DNA of 64,000 nucleotides from Flavobacterium enshiense (GCF_022836875.1 NZ_CP090376.1:1426001-1490000), one strand, 5' to 3'; shown: positions 26,171-35,735, numbered from the stretch's first letter. The notes: generated from the letters alone by a model not told the origin. A program made the numbers and translations.

Positions 26171-27315
26171 AAAAATTAGTTCGTATTACTACCGTTCCGC
26201 TTTCTCTTGAAAAATTGCTTGAGAACCAGTTGGGGTATATGAAGAATCATTATGAAGTAACTGCTGTCTCTTCAGAGGAGGAACGTTTGAAAAACTTTGG
26301 TGAAAATCAGGGCGTTAGAACGTTTGAGGCGGGTTTAACACGAAAGATAACCCCGCTTCAAGATTTAAAGGCACTGTGGCAGCTTTATCGTTTTTTTAAA
26401 AAGGAACAGCCTTTTATAGTTCATTCACATACACCCAAAGCAGGGACAGTTGGTATGCTGGCTGCAAAACTGGCTGGTGTTCCCAATCGTTTGCATACAG
26501 TAGCCGGTTTGCCGCTTTTAGAAACCGACGGCAACAAAAGAAGATTGCTAAACCTTGTTGAAAAAATCACGTATGCTTCGGCAACTAAAGTCTACCCTAA
26601 TTCTAACGGATTAAAAGAAATTATACTCGAGGAGAAATTCTGCAAACCCGGCAAATTACAAGTAATTGGAAAAGGGAGTTCCAACGGGATAGATACCGAA
26701 TATTTTGCGCACCATGCAGTTTCCGAAGAACAAAAAGCGAAACTGATAGCGGAACTGGGAATCAAAAGTGATGACTTTGTATTTATTTTCGTAGGAAGAA
26801 TTGTTGCCGACAAAGGCATCAATGAGTTGGTAAAGGCTTTTTTAAAATTACAGCATAAAAACTGCAAATTATTGCTTGTCGGTCCTTTTGAAAAAGAACT
26901 GGATCCTTTGCTTCCGGAAACAGAAAAAGCGATTGAAACAAACGAAAATATTATCACGGCTGGCTATCAGAATGATGTTAGGTCTTATTTTGCCATTAGT
27001 GATTGTCTGGTTTTTCCAAGTTATCGCGAAGGTTTTCCAAATGTTGTGATGCAGGCCGGTGCTATGGGGGTTCCGTCTATAGTAAGCGATATAAACGGCT
27101 GTAATGAAATTATTGCGGAAGGTGTAAATGGAATCATTATCCGTCCAAAATCAACCAACGCAATTTTTGAAGCGATGTTACGATTATTGGAAGATGTGCA
27201 TTTGTATTCTCATTTGAAACAAAACGCACGAGAAATGATTGTTGATCGTTATCAACAGGCTTTGGTTTGGGAGGCTATTTTAAATGAATATAGAAGTCTG
27301 GAAAATAATGTATAA
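26167..27315 (+). CDS. GT4 family glycosyltransferase (PglA-like)
   Basis: The 382-residue GT-B enzyme starts MKKLVRITTVPLSLEKLLEN. PFIVHSHTPKAGTVGMLAA lies near residue 80, FVFIFVGRIVADKGINELV near 197, and YREGFPNVVMQAGAMGVPS provides the donor-binding region with an E-x7-Q variant. This type commonly sits next to PglC-like initiating transferases and adds the second sugar (for example N-acetylgalactosamine on bacillosamine in Campylobacter PglA). Here pglC, pglD, pglE and pglF homologues follow, supporting that role. The specific donor is an inference. It overlaps the preceding membrane gene by four bases and pglC by eight. Confidence 0.8.
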   Translation: MKKLVRITTVPLSLEKLLENQLGYMKNHYEVTAVSSEEERLKNFGENQGVRTFEAGLTRKITPLQDLKALWQLYRFFKKEQPFIVHSHTPKAGTVGMLAAKLAGVPNRLHTVAGLPLLETDGNKRRLLNLVEKITYASATKVYPNSNGLKEIILEEKFCKPGKLQVIGKGSSNGIDTEYFAHHAVSEEQKAKLIAELGIKSDDFVFIFVGRIVADKGINELVKAFLKLQHKNCKLLLVGPFEKELDPLLPETEKAIETNENIITAGYQNDVRSYFAISDCLVFPSYREGFPNVVMQAGAMGVPSIVSDINGCNEIIAEGVNGIIIRPKSTNAIFEAMLRLLEDVHLYSHLKQNAREMIVDRYQQALVWEAILNEYRSLENNV

Positions 27316-27910
27316 GAGTTTTTTTAAACGTTTTTCGGATGTTTTACTTTCTTTGATCGGCTTGATTTTGTTAAGTCCGGTCTTCGTATTGATCACGATC
27401 GGACTGTTTTTTGCCAATAACGGAAAACCTTTTTTTATTCAGAACCGCCCTGGTAAAAATGAAGTACTCTTCAAAATCATCAAGTTTAAAACGATGAACG
27501 ATAAGAAAGACAAAGAGGGAAATCCTCTTGCTGATGCACAACGTCTTACAGCTATTGGTCGTTTTGTCCGTAAAACATCCGTCGATGAAATTCCGCAACT
27601 GATTAATGTGCTGTTGGGTGATATGAGCCTTATTGGTCCGCGGCCGCTGTTGCCGGAATATCTTCCTTTGTATGATGAATTCCAAAAGCAAAGACATACT
27701 GTTCGTCCCGGAATTACGGGGTGGGCGCAGGTAAACGGGAGAAATGCTATCGACTGGAATCAAAAATTTGAATATGATGTTTGGTATGTAAAACATTTAA
27801 GTTTAATATTGGATCTCAAAATTGTTTTCATGACCATTAAAAAAGTATTTGTTCGTGAGGGAATTAATGCGGATGAAGCAGTTACAATGGAAAAGTTTAA
27901 AGGAAATTAA
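27308..27910 (+). CDS. pglC: Initiating phosphoglycosyl transferase, PglC type
   Basis: The 200-residue monotopic membrane enzyme has an N-terminal re-entrant helix (FSDVLLSLIGLILLSPVFVL) followed by the soluble catalytic domain: FKIIKFKTMND, the Asp-Glu pair in SVDEIPQL, GDMSLIGPRPLLPEY and RPGITGWAQVNGRN. It transfers a phospho-sugar from UDP to undecaprenyl phosphate, starting the lipid-linked glycan. The short monotopic form and the adjacent PglD/E/F homologues suggest UDP-diNAcBac as donor. ATG at 27308 is preferred over the in-frame ATG at 27284 because it removes eight residues lying in the end of the previous gene; the two genes still overlap by eight bases. Confidence 0.85.
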   Translation: MYKSFFKRFSDVLLSLIGLILLSPVFVLITIGLFFANNGKPFFIQNRPGKNEVLFKIIKFKTMNDKKDKEGNPLADAQRLTAIGRFVRKTSVDEIPQLINVLLGDMSLIGPRPLLPEYLPLYDEFQKQRHTVRPGITGWAQVNGRNAIDWNQKFEYDVWYVKHLSLILDLKIVFMTIKKVFVREGINADEAVTMEKFKGN

Positions 27911-27911
27911 G

Positions 27912-28517
27912 ATGTATTTATACGGGGCGAGCGGGCACAGCAAAGTTATTATCGATATACTCAAAGCACATGCTATTGAAGTCAAGGCAGTCTTTGATGA
28001 TGCGCCTTCGGTTGCCTCAATTTATGGTGTTCCTGTTGTGGTCCCTTCAGAGGGAGATTTCAAAACTCAGGATTCGGTAATCATTTCAATAGGAAATAAT
28101 GCTGTCCGCAAAAAAATAGCAGAGCGTTTGGATATGATATTCCCGAGCGCTATTCATCCTACGGCCTTTGTTTCCGAAAAAACAGAAATCGGTCCGGGAA
28201 CCGTAATAATGCCTAATGCGGTTGTGAATGCTTTTGCCAGCATAGGCAGCCATTGTATTATCAATTCAGGTGCGGTTATCGAGCATGACTGTGTTTTAGG
28301 GAATTTTGTTCATGTTTCTCCAAATGCCGCTTTGGCAGGAGGCGTTATTTTGGAAGAAGGGTGTCATGTCGGGATTGGTGCTTCAGTTGTTCAAGGGATA
28401 CGCATCGGGAAATGGGCCACCATTGGAGCAGGCGCAGTTATTATCACTGATGTTCCTGATTATGCTGTGGTCGTGGGGAATCCCGGTAAAGTAAAGAAAT
28501 ACAATACTGCAATCTGA
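27912..28517 (+). CDS. pglD: PglD-like UDP-4-amino-sugar N-acetyltransferase
   Basis: The 201-residue protein begins with a small Rossmann-like domain (MYLYGASGHSKVIIDIL). A left-handed parallel beta-helix of hexapeptide repeats follows (IGPGTVIMPNAVVNAF, EHDCVLGNFVHVSPNAAL, GIGASVVQGIRIG). The histidine in INSGAVIEHDC matches the catalytic base position of PglD. It acetylates the 4-amino group of the UDP-sugar made by the PglF/PglE pair. ATG at 27912 follows the pglC stop by one base; an upstream extension in this frame overlaps pglC and is not family-like. Confidence 0.85.
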   Translation: MYLYGASGHSKVIIDILKAHAIEVKAVFDDAPSVASIYGVPVVVPSEGDFKTQDSVIISIGNNAVRKKIAERLDMIFPSAIHPTAFVSEKTEIGPGTVIMPNAVVNAFASIGSHCIINSGAVIEHDCVLGNFVHVSPNAALAGGVILEEGCHVGIGASVVQGIRIGKWATIGAGAVIITDVPDYAVVVGNPGKVKKYNTAI

Positions 28518-28518
28518 T

Positions 28519-29082
28519 ATGGCAAAACGCTTTTTCGATATTGTTTTCTCAATTACAGCCCTTGTTTTATTGGGCTGGATTATAGTTCTGAGTTGGATTC
28601 TGGCTGCTTTGGATACCAAAACTAATGGTTTTTTTCTTCAGAAAAGAGTAGGACAATTCGGAAAGCCTTTTACTATTATAAAACTTCGAACTATCCGAAG
28701 AGATAAAGCAGGAAGTACTTCGATTTCTAAAATTGGCGCTTTTTTGAGAAATTCCAAAATTGATGAATTACCTCAGTTTATAAATGTTTTAATGGGCGAC
28801 ATGAGTATCGTAGGGCCACGTCCGGATTTGCCGGGTTATTATGACTGTCTTGAAGGAGAAGACAGAAAAGTACTCGAATTGCGTCCGGGACTGACAAGTG
28901 AGGCCTCTTTAAAGTACTATAACGAAGAACAGCTTTTGGCAGTACAGGATAACCCCTTGAAATATAACGATGAAGTGATTTTTCCGGATAAAGTAAGCTT
29001 AAACCTTCAGTATTATTATGAACGTTCTTTTTTGGGAGACATAAGAATCATTTTTAAAACATTATTTTATAAATTAGGTTAA
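28519..29082 (+). CDS. Second phosphoglycosyl transferase-like sugar transferase
   Basis: The 187-residue protein has the same fold markers as PglC: an N-terminal membrane segment (FFDIVFSITALVLLGWIIVL), FTIIKLRTIRRDK, the Asp-Glu pair in KIDELPQF, GDMSIVGPRPDLPGY and then LRPGLTSEASLKYY. The last motif differs from the GITGWAQV of PglC and is typical of another sugar transferase subgroup. It could initiate a different glycan, act as a back-up initiator, or use a second UDP-sugar. It starts one base after the pglD stop and is operonic. No catalytic residue appears lost, so it is probably active. Confidence 0.8.
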   Translation: MAKRFFDIVFSITALVLLGWIIVLSWILAALDTKTNGFFLQKRVGQFGKPFTIIKLRTIRRDKAGSTSISKIGAFLRNSKIDELPQFINVLMGDMSIVGPRPDLPGYYDCLEGEDRKVLELRPGLTSEASLKYYNEEQLLAVQDNPLKYNDEVIFPDKVSLNLQYYYERSFLGDIRIIFKTLFYKLG

Positions 29083-29165
29083 TTTAACATTTGGAATGTG
29101 GTTTTTTTGAAAGTTTCATTACTTTTGTTTCAGGTTTTTCCCAGCCTAGATTAGCCCTTAAAATA

Positions 29166-30308
29166 ATGAGCAAAGAGAAAATTTGGCTCTCGTCTCCTCA
29201 CATGGGAGGCAGTGAGCAATCCTATATACAACAGGCTTTTGATACCAATTGGATAGCTCCGTTAGGGCCTAATGTTTTAGGTTTTGAATCGGATCTTGAA
29301 GGCTATTTGCAAAATAGAACTCCTGTTTTTGTTGGGGCTCTTAGCTCAGGTACAGCGGCCATTCATTTAGCACTAATTCTTTTAGGTGTTTCCTCAGGTG
29401 ATGAAGTTATTTGTCAGAGTATGACTTTTTCAGCATCTGCCAATCCTATATTATATCAAGGGGCTTTGCCTGTGTTTGTTGACAGTGAGCCGGATACCTG
29501 GAATATGTGTCCAGAATCATTGGAAGAAGCTATTAAAGACAGGATAGCAAAAGGCAATAAGCCTAAAGCAATCATTGCAGTGCATTTATACGGAATGCCT
29601 TTTAAAGCAGATGAAATTACAGCTGTTTCGAAAAAATACGGAATTCCGCTTATTGAAGACAGTGCGGAAGCACTTGGAAGTTCTTACAAAGGAAAAAAAT
29701 GCGGCACTTTTGGAGATATAGGCGTTTTATCGTTCAACGGAAATAAAATCATTACTACTTCTGGGGGTGGGGCCATTGTGGTTAAGTCAAAAGAACTTAA
29801 GGACCGCTCCATTTTTTATGCAACGCAATCGCGTGATAATGCGCCGCACTATCAGCACAGTGAGATAGGCTATAATTACAGAATGAGTAATATTTGTGCC
29901 GGTATCGGAAGAGGTCAGATGGAAGTTTTGGATAAACATGTATCACTGAGAAGAAAAGCCAATGCATTTTATTCCACTTATTTTTCGGCAATTGACGGAG
30001 TGAAAGTATTGGAAGAGCCTAATTCAGACTGGTTTTCTAACCATTGGCTTACCGGTATTGTGATTGATCCGGAGAAGACCGGGAAAACTTCGGAAGACCT
30101 GCGTCTTGCTTTTGAAAAAGAGAACATAGAGTGCCGTCCGTTATGGAAACCGATGCACCTGCAGCCGATTTTCGAAAAATACCCTTATTATGGAACCGAT
30201 ATTTCTGCTGATTTATTTAAAAACGGGTTATGCCTTCCTTCTGGTTCCAACTTAACCGACAATGATTATGCAAGACTGGAAGATGTTTTGAATGATTTCT
30301 TTTTCTAA
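29166..30308 (+). CDS. pglE: PglE-like UDP-4-keto-sugar aminotransferase (DegT/DnrJ/EryC1)
   Basis: The 380-residue PLP enzyme of the sugar aminotransferase family has substrate motif ALSSGTAAIHLAL, PVFVDSEPDTWN, IEDSAEALGSSYKGK (cofactor aspartate) and the Schiff-base lysine in LSFNGNKIITTSGGG. It uses glutamate to aminate C4 of the UDP-4-keto-6-deoxy sugar made by the PglF homologue. ATG at 29166 is used; 25 codons upstream from 29091 are not conserved in type. The 83-base gap before it contains no strong signal. It lies between the second sugar transferase and pglF. Confidence 0.85.
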   Translation: MSKEKIWLSSPHMGGSEQSYIQQAFDTNWIAPLGPNVLGFESDLEGYLQNRTPVFVGALSSGTAAIHLALILLGVSSGDEVICQSMTFSASANPILYQGALPVFVDSEPDTWNMCPESLEEAIKDRIAKGNKPKAIIAVHLYGMPFKADEITAVSKKYGIPLIEDSAEALGSSYKGKKCGTFGDIGVLSFNGNKIITTSGGGAIVVKSKELKDRSIFYATQSRDNAPHYQHSEIGYNYRMSNICAGIGRGQMEVLDKHVSLRRKANAFYSTYFSAIDGVKVLEEPNSDWFSNHWLTGIVIDPEKTGKTSEDLRLAFEKENIECRPLWKPMHLQPIFEKYPYYGTDISADLFKNGLCLPSGSNLTDNDYARLEDVLNDFFF

Positions 30309-30322
30309 AAAGTGAGTAGGAT

Positions 30323-32287
30323 TTGAGGACGAGTAGTATAGTTAATATAAAAAGTGTTTTTTGGCAGGCTTTGAAAAAGGCCAGTTTTAGCTTTAATGTT
30401 AAAAACTTAAGCTATTTACCCCGATGGATTGTACTTTCCATTGATGTTTTAATGGTGCTGTTATCTGGTTTTTTAGGTCATTTACTGCTTAAGGGAATCG
30501 GCTTTGATTTTTTTGTAAATAAAAATGTGTGGATGATCTTATTTTTATACTTAAGCATCACCGTTTTTTTCTTTTGGGTATTCAGGACTTATTCAGGGAT
30601 TATTCGTCATTCTTCCTTTATCGATGCGGTAAAATTGTTCATGGCACAGTCCTCAACTTTTTTGTTTTTATTGTTTCTCAATACTTTTTGGGATATTTTT
30701 AAGGAAGGGAAATTATTCTTAAATACCCGTCTTTTTATATCGGTTTTACTGTCGTTTTCATTTTTATTACTGTATCGCATAATTGTAAAAATTGCATTTG
30801 AAAATTATATCAGGGAAGTAAAAAACAATAAGATTTCCAAAGTACTTATTTATGGTACGGAAGCAAATGCCATTGCAGTTGCCAATGCGGTGCAAATGGA
30901 AAGTCCTGCCCGATTTAAAGTTGTGGGATTTATTGATAAAGCCAATAAAAATACCTCAAAGCGTATTTTAGATTTGTCGATTATTGAATTAAACAAACCT
31001 ATCCCGGTATTGTTACGTTACAATGGTGCAGAGGGGCTTATTATAGCTGATGAAGAATTGACAAATGAAGAAAGGTTTGAAATCATTGACAGTTGCCTTG
31101 AATACAATCAGAAAGTATTTTCTATTCCGAAAATTACCGATTTTGAGGATAAAGAGAGCATCTTAAGAAAAATTAAAAACGTTCAGATAACCGATTTATT
31201 GGAACGCCAGCCTATTCAGCTTGATAATAATACTATTTCCAATCAGATTAAAGGGAAAACCGTTTTGATTACCGGAGCGGCCGGTTCGATCGGAAGTGAA
31301 ATCGTGTGGCAGATTCATGCTTTTCAACCGGAAAAAATCATTTTGGTTGATCAGGCCGAAACGCCGCTTCATCATTTAAGTATTGAGATTGATAAACTAA
31401 AATCGGAGGTTTTGGTTCGTTCCATTATAGCCGATATCAGGGATTACAGTGTTATTGAATCTGTTTTTAAATCATACAAACCGGATTTTGTATACCATTC
31501 CGCGGCTTACAAACATGTTCCTTTAATGGAGGAAAATCCTGCCCAGGCTATATATACGAATGTTCAGGGGACAAAAAATCTTGCGGACCTTTCTGTAAAA
31601 TATGAGGTTGACCGCTTTGTTATGGTTTCTACGGATAAAGCTGTAAACCCCAGTAATGTTATGGGAGCGAGCAAACGCATCGCCGAAAAATATGTACAGT
31701 CATTATCTTTGTCTTTGAACCGTTCAGGTGGCAGCACAACAAAATTCATCACAACGCGCTTTGGAAACGTATTGGGTTCCAATGGTTCGGTTGTGCCTTT
31801 ATTTTCACAGCAAATTGCCAATGGCGGACCAATAACCATCACCCACCCTGAAATCATAAGGTATTTTATGACCATTCCTGAAGCCTGTCAATTGGTTCTG
31901 GAAGCCGGTGCAATGGGCAACGGAGGAGAGATATTTATTTTTGACATGGGTAAACCGGTTAAAATAATCGATTTAGCTACCAAAATGATTCGGTTGGCTG
32001 GACTTCGTCCCGAAAAAGATATTAAAATCCAGATTATTGGGTTGCGACCGGGCGAGAAGCTGTTTGAGGAGTTGTTAAATGACTCGAGTAAAACATTACC
32101 GACGCACAACGAAAAGATAATGATTGTAAAAGAGGTTACCGATGAGTTTGAAACCCTGAACAGCGAGATTAAAACGCTTTTGTCAATTACCTCTGATTTT
32201 GTGTCCCACGACATTGTGATGAAAATGAAAGAAATTGTTCCTGAATTTCTAAGCATGAATTCATCCTATGAAAAACTAGACAATTAA
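30323..32287 (+). CDS. pglF: PglF/CapD-like membrane UDP-GlcNAc 4,6-dehydratase
   Basis: The 654-residue protein has four N-terminal membrane helices (residues about 30-160). A first CoA-binding-like Rossmann domain follows (KVLIYGTEANAIAVANAV), and then the SDR dehydratase domain: TGAAGSIGSE near residue 315, YHSAAYKHVPLMEENP, STDKAVNPSNVMGASKR and ITTRFGNVLGSNGSV. This is the membrane-type C6-dehydratase that makes UDP-4-keto-6-deoxy-GlcNAc, the first step to bacillosamine, QuiNAc or FucNAc derivatives. The start is a TTG at 30323, 14 bases after pglE; no ATG occurs before the first helix. C5-epimerising relatives are shorter and soluble, so retention at C5 is expected. Confidence 0.88.
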   Translation: MRTSSIVNIKSVFWQALKKASFSFNVKNLSYLPRWIVLSIDVLMVLLSGFLGHLLLKGIGFDFFVNKNVWMILFLYLSITVFFFWVFRTYSGIIRHSSFIDAVKLFMAQSSTFLFLLFLNTFWDIFKEGKLFLNTRLFISVLLSFSFLLLYRIIVKIAFENYIREVKNNKISKVLIYGTEANAIAVANAVQMESPARFKVVGFIDKANKNTSKRILDLSIIELNKPIPVLLRYNGAEGLIIADEELTNEERFEIIDSCLEYNQKVFSIPKITDFEDKESILRKIKNVQITDLLERQPIQLDNNTISNQIKGKTVLITGAAGSIGSEIVWQIHAFQPEKIILVDQAETPLHHLSIEIDKLKSEVLVRSIIADIRDYSVIESVFKSYKPDFVYHSAAYKHVPLMEENPAQAIYTNVQGTKNLADLSVKYEVDRFVMVSTDKAVNPSNVMGASKRIAEKYVQSLSLSLNRSGGSTTKFITTRFGNVLGSNGSVVPLFSQQIANGGPITITHPEIIRYFMTIPEACQLVLEAGAMGNGGEIFIFDMGKPVKIIDLATKMIRLAGLRPEKDIKIQIIGLRPGEKLFEELLNDSSKTLPTHNEKIMIVKEVTDEFETLNSEIKTLLSITSDFVSHDIVMKMKEIVPEFLSMNSSYEKLDN

Positions 32288-32324
32288 ACGCTGTCTGTTT
32301 TTAAATGTTTCTAAATGAAAAAAT

Positions 32325-32332
32325 TATATTTG
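32325..32332 (+). promoter_or_regulatory. -7 promoter element of the second wza/wzc pair
   Basis: TATATTTG matches TAnnTTTG, 22 bases before the ATG at 32355 and after the pglF stop. It is identical to the element before the first wza (7803-7810), suggesting independent expression of each export pair. Confidence 0.5.
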
Positions 32333-32354
32333 CAGAAAATATTTTCAATACAGA

Positions 32355-33161
32355 ATGAAAAATAAAGTAAAATTTTTTTTGGTATTTGCAATGCTGTGTG
32401 TTTTATGTTCCTGTGCCAGCCGAAAAAAAATGGTTTATTTGCAAACTCCGGATACTGAGAAAGAAAAAAATATGTCAGCCGAAGATAAAGATGAGAAAAA
32501 GGAAAAATCACTTTATGAGCCGATGATTCAAAATGATGACATGCTCCATATCATCGTCTCTGCTGAAAACCCTGAAGTAGCCGCTCCTTATAATTTAAAG
32601 ACGGTCACGGTAAACAACGTTACCGGGAATAATAATTCCAATCAGAATCAATTAGAGGCCTATCTGGTAGATAAAAACGGAGAGATTGAGTTTCCGCAGC
32701 TGGGGAAAATAAAGTTGGCAGGGTTAACCCGATTGGAAGCGGTTGAGAAAATAAAAAAACAGTTGACGGATTATATTCAGAATCCCACGGTATATCTTAG
32801 TATTGTGAATTTTAAAGTTTCGGTTTTGGGGGAAGTTGCCAGACCGGGATCCCATACCATTTCTTCAGAGCGAATAACCCTTTTGGAAGCCTTAAGTCTT
32901 TCGGGAGATTTGACAATGTATGGGAAAAGGAATAATATTATGATTGTCAGGGAAAAAGACGGAGAAAAGGCGATTGCGACTGTGGATATCACTAAAGCCG
33001 ATTTTATACATTCACCGTATTACTACCTTTCCCAAAATGATGTCATCTATGTGGAAGCCAATAGGGTTAAGATGGGATCATCGCTTGTTGGTCCCAGTGT
33101 TACTATAGGGCTTTCATTATTCTCAATAGCACTCGGAATTATTTTAATAGCTGTAAATTAA
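32355..33161 (+). CDS. wza: Outer-membrane polysaccharide export lipoprotein (Wza family), copy 2
   Basis: The 268-residue protein has a lipoprotein signal (lipobox LCSC, Cys20), a short charged linker and the export domain (MIQNDDMLHIIVSAENPEV). SLBB-like parts follow (SVLGEVARPGSHTISS and YYLSQNDVIYVEANR), then a C-terminal hydrophobic helix (TIGLSLFSIALGIILI). It is paralogous to the protein encoded at 7827-8621 with the same domain order, but clearly diverged. It forms the secretion channel with the Wzc-type kinase encoded five bases downstream. Confidence 0.88.
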   Translation: MKNKVKFFLVFAMLCVLCSCASRKKMVYLQTPDTEKEKNMSAEDKDEKKEKSLYEPMIQNDDMLHIIVSAENPEVAAPYNLKTVTVNNVTGNNNSNQNQLEAYLVDKNGEIEFPQLGKIKLAGLTRLEAVEKIKKQLTDYIQNPTVYLSIVNFKVSVLGEVARPGSHTISSERITLLEALSLSGDLTMYGKRNNIMIVREKDGEKAIATVDITKADFIHSPYYYLSQNDVIYVEANRVKMGSSLVGPSVTIGLSLFSIALGIILIAVN

Positions 33162-33165
33162 AATT

Positions 33166-35559
33166 ATGCAGAACGATACTTCAACACAGCAGAATAATCC
33201 GTTTGACAATGGTTTTGATATAAAAAGTCAAATTGCGTACTATATCCGCAACTGGAAGTGGTTTGTGGTCAGTCTCTTTATGGTAATGGCTGCAGCTTTT
33301 CTTTATATGCGATATACGATTCCTCAATATAGTGCTACTACGTTGCTGATGATTAAGGACGATAAGAAAGGAGGCGTTGATTCTGAGCAAACCGCTTTTT
33401 CCGATCTTGCGGTTTTGTCGGGTGTAAAGAGTAATCTGGATAATGAGATAGAGGTGCTAAAGTCCCTTGCCATTGTTAAGTCTGCGGTTAAAGATTTGGG
33501 GCTCAACGTTACCTATGTTAATGAAGGAAGGGTGAAATCACAGGAGATTTATAAAAAGTCACCTGTAAATTTCATGTTTTCCAAGTTGAATCCAAAGTAT
33601 GAAGACAAGACCATTGTTTACAGTCTGATGGGGGTCTCGTCTAGCCAATTCGTATTGTTTGACAGAGATGGTGTTAAAAAAGGAGTGTTTTATTATGGTG
33701 AAACGATGCAGTTGCCTGAGGGTGATGCGGTTGTTCTGACCGTTATCAATCCGAAGCAATATGTGGCGCATCCATATAAACTCTCCATGATTGCCCGACC
33801 TGTGGGCAGCGTAGCCGGAAGCTATAAGGGAAGGCTGAATATTAAGAAAGTAGGCGACCGAACCAGTATTGTCGAATTGTCGATAGTTGACCCAATTCCT
33901 CAAAGAGCGGAGGATTTTTTAAATACACTGATCAAAGTTTATAATGAAGATGTTGTGGCAGACAAAAATCGAGTTTTTGAAAATACCTCCCAATTTATCA
34001 ATGAAAGGCTTAAGTTGATTGAAGGCGATTTGGGGGATGTGGAACGCGATGCAGAAACCTTCAAACGTACAAATCATGTAACGGATATTACTTCAGAAGC
34101 CAATCTGTTTCTGGCTAACGCCAGTGATTTTGAGCGAAAAGAAATCGAAACAGATACACAGCTTAAGATTGTTGCCACCATGGCTGATTATGTGAACAAC
34201 GGCCGTAACAATGAATTGATTCCTGTCAATATTTTAACTTCCGATGTTAATGCATCGGGATTAATCGATCAGTATAACCAAATGATTCTGGAGCGCAACC
34301 GCCTCCTTAAAAATGCAGGTCCGAAAAATGCAGTGGTAAAAACGCTTGATGGAAAAATCGAATCGCTAAAACAGAACATCCATTCTAGTCTTGCGCGCTT
34401 AAGAACTTCTTTGGAAATAAAGAAGAAGGATCTTGCTTATCAGAACGCGCTGTTTAACGGGAAAATTTCCAGAATTCCAACCTTAGAAAGAGAATCGAAA
34501 GTATTGGGGCGTCAACAACAAATAAAAGAGTCTCTATATCTTTATTTGCTGCAAAAAAGGGAGGAAACTGCTATTTCATTAGCCGTTACGGCACCTAATG
34601 CAAAGGTTATCGATCCGGCCTTATCCTCAAAATCCCCTATTTCCCCAGTGAAAGGCTCTATCTATCTTGCCGCTTTCGCCGTTGCCTTGTTTTTGCCTTT
34701 CGGGGTCTTGTACCTGCTTAACATGCTGGACAACAAAGTTAAAGTAAGACAGGATGTGGAAAACAAGTTGTCCATACCTTACTTAGGAGATATACCAACA
34801 TCGGATTCCAGTGAAGAAATCATCAATGCCAGTAATCGTTCCGGGACTGCTGAAGCGATCCGTATTGTAAACACAAATCTTGAGTTTATGCTCAATCATG
34901 TTCCTGATGAAAGGGCTAAAACGGTATTTGTAACCTCGACAGTTCCGAAAGAAGGGAAAACGTTTTTATCTGTAAATCTTGCCAGTACCGTTGCACTTTC
35001 AGGTAAAAAAGTACTGCTTATCGGAATGGATATCAGAAATCCTAAGATTGATGGCTATCTGGATCTGCCAAAAGAAGGGGTGACCAACTATCTGTCAACT
35101 AAAGATTGTGATTTACTTTCATTGATCCATAAAATTCCTGATTTCAATCAGTTGTACGTATTGCCATCGGGTGTAATTCCCCCGAATCCGGCCGAACTTT
35201 TGATGAGTCGGAAAGTCGATGAGATGTTTGCGATATTGAAAGAGGAATTCGATTACATAGTAGTGGATACGTCGCCGGTGCATTTGGTGACCGATACTCT
35301 GTTGACGGCACATCACGCTGATTCGTTTGTTTACGTAGTTCGTGCCAATTATTTGGATAAAGACCTTTTGCGTGTTCCTTATCAGCTGCATACTGAAAAG
35401 AAAATGCCTAATATCGGAATCGTCCTTAATGATACCGAGGTGAAAAAAGGGTACGGATATGGTTATGGTACTTACGGTTACGGCTACGGGTACGGACCGG
35501 AAGAAGAAAAGGTACCGCTGCACAAGCAGTTGCTGAACAAAATAAAAGCGACTGTCTAA
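33166..35559 (+). CDS. wzc: Polysaccharide co-polymerase / BY tyrosine kinase (Wzc family), copy 2
   Basis: The 797-residue protein has a first helix near residues 26-45, a long periplasmic Wzz/coiled-coil part (with the GNVR-like IPTLERESKVLGRQQQIKE before the second helix) and a second helix near 505-522. The BY-kinase has Walker A TVPKEGKTFLS (about 594), Walker A' LLIGMDIRNPKIDG and Walker B YIVVDTSPVHLVTD (about 700). The tail (about 765-785) carries Tyr-Gly repeats interrupted by Thr-Tyr. It controls chain length and export with the adjacent Wza. The opposing cpsB gene ends 177 bases downstream, in convergent orientation. Confidence 0.9.
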   Translation: MQNDTSTQQNNPFDNGFDIKSQIAYYIRNWKWFVVSLFMVMAAAFLYMRYTIPQYSATTLLMIKDDKKGGVDSEQTAFSDLAVLSGVKSNLDNEIEVLKSLAIVKSAVKDLGLNVTYVNEGRVKSQEIYKKSPVNFMFSKLNPKYEDKTIVYSLMGVSSSQFVLFDRDGVKKGVFYYGETMQLPEGDAVVLTVINPKQYVAHPYKLSMIARPVGSVAGSYKGRLNIKKVGDRTSIVELSIVDPIPQRAEDFLNTLIKVYNEDVVADKNRVFENTSQFINERLKLIEGDLGDVERDAETFKRTNHVTDITSEANLFLANASDFERKEIETDTQLKIVATMADYVNNGRNNELIPVNILTSDVNASGLIDQYNQMILERNRLLKNAGPKNAVVKTLDGKIESLKQNIHSSLARLRTSLEIKKKDLAYQNALFNGKISRIPTLERESKVLGRQQQIKESLYLYLLQKREETAISLAVTAPNAKVIDPALSSKSPISPVKGSIYLAAFAVALFLPFGVLYLLNMLDNKVKVRQDVENKLSIPYLGDIPTSDSSEEIINASNRSGTAEAIRIVNTNLEFMLNHVPDERAKTVFVTSTVPKEGKTFLSVNLASTVALSGKKVLLIGMDIRNPKIDGYLDLPKEGVTNYLSTKDCDLLSLIHKIPDFNQLYVLPSGVIPPNPAELLMSRKVDEMFAILKEEFDYIVVDTSPVHLVTDTLLTAHHADSFVYVVRANYLDKDLLRVPYQLHTEKKMPNIGIVLNDTEVKKGYGYGYGTYGYGYGYGPEEEKVPLHKQLLNKIKATV

Positions 35560-35593
35560 AAAATATTTTATTCCTGAGGTTTTCTCAAAAGAC

Positions 35594-35697
35594 TGTCATT
35601 CCGACGAAAGGAGGACTTGAGAGCTTGCTCGACTGGCGAAGCAATCTTATAATTTTAACACTTTGGTTGTGAGATTTCTCCTTTCGTCGAAATGACA
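35594..35697. repeat. Inverted-repeat element between convergent wzc and cpsB
   Basis: Arms 35594-35613 and 35678-35697 are complementary at 19 of 20 positions around a 64-base centre. The arms carry the same GACGAAAGGAG/CTCCTTTCGTC core as the repeats at 36.6-37.4 kb, so this is another member of that palindromic family. It may also act as a two-way terminator. Confidence 0.75.
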
Positions 35698-35735
35698 AGA
35701 TGGACGTTTCGTGGCACTTTTGAGACAGTAGTTGT

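Noticed and set aside
27371..27796. 141-codon frame on the - strand
   Set aside because: It lies wholly inside pglC, whose motifs are clear; composition is that of a shadow frame.
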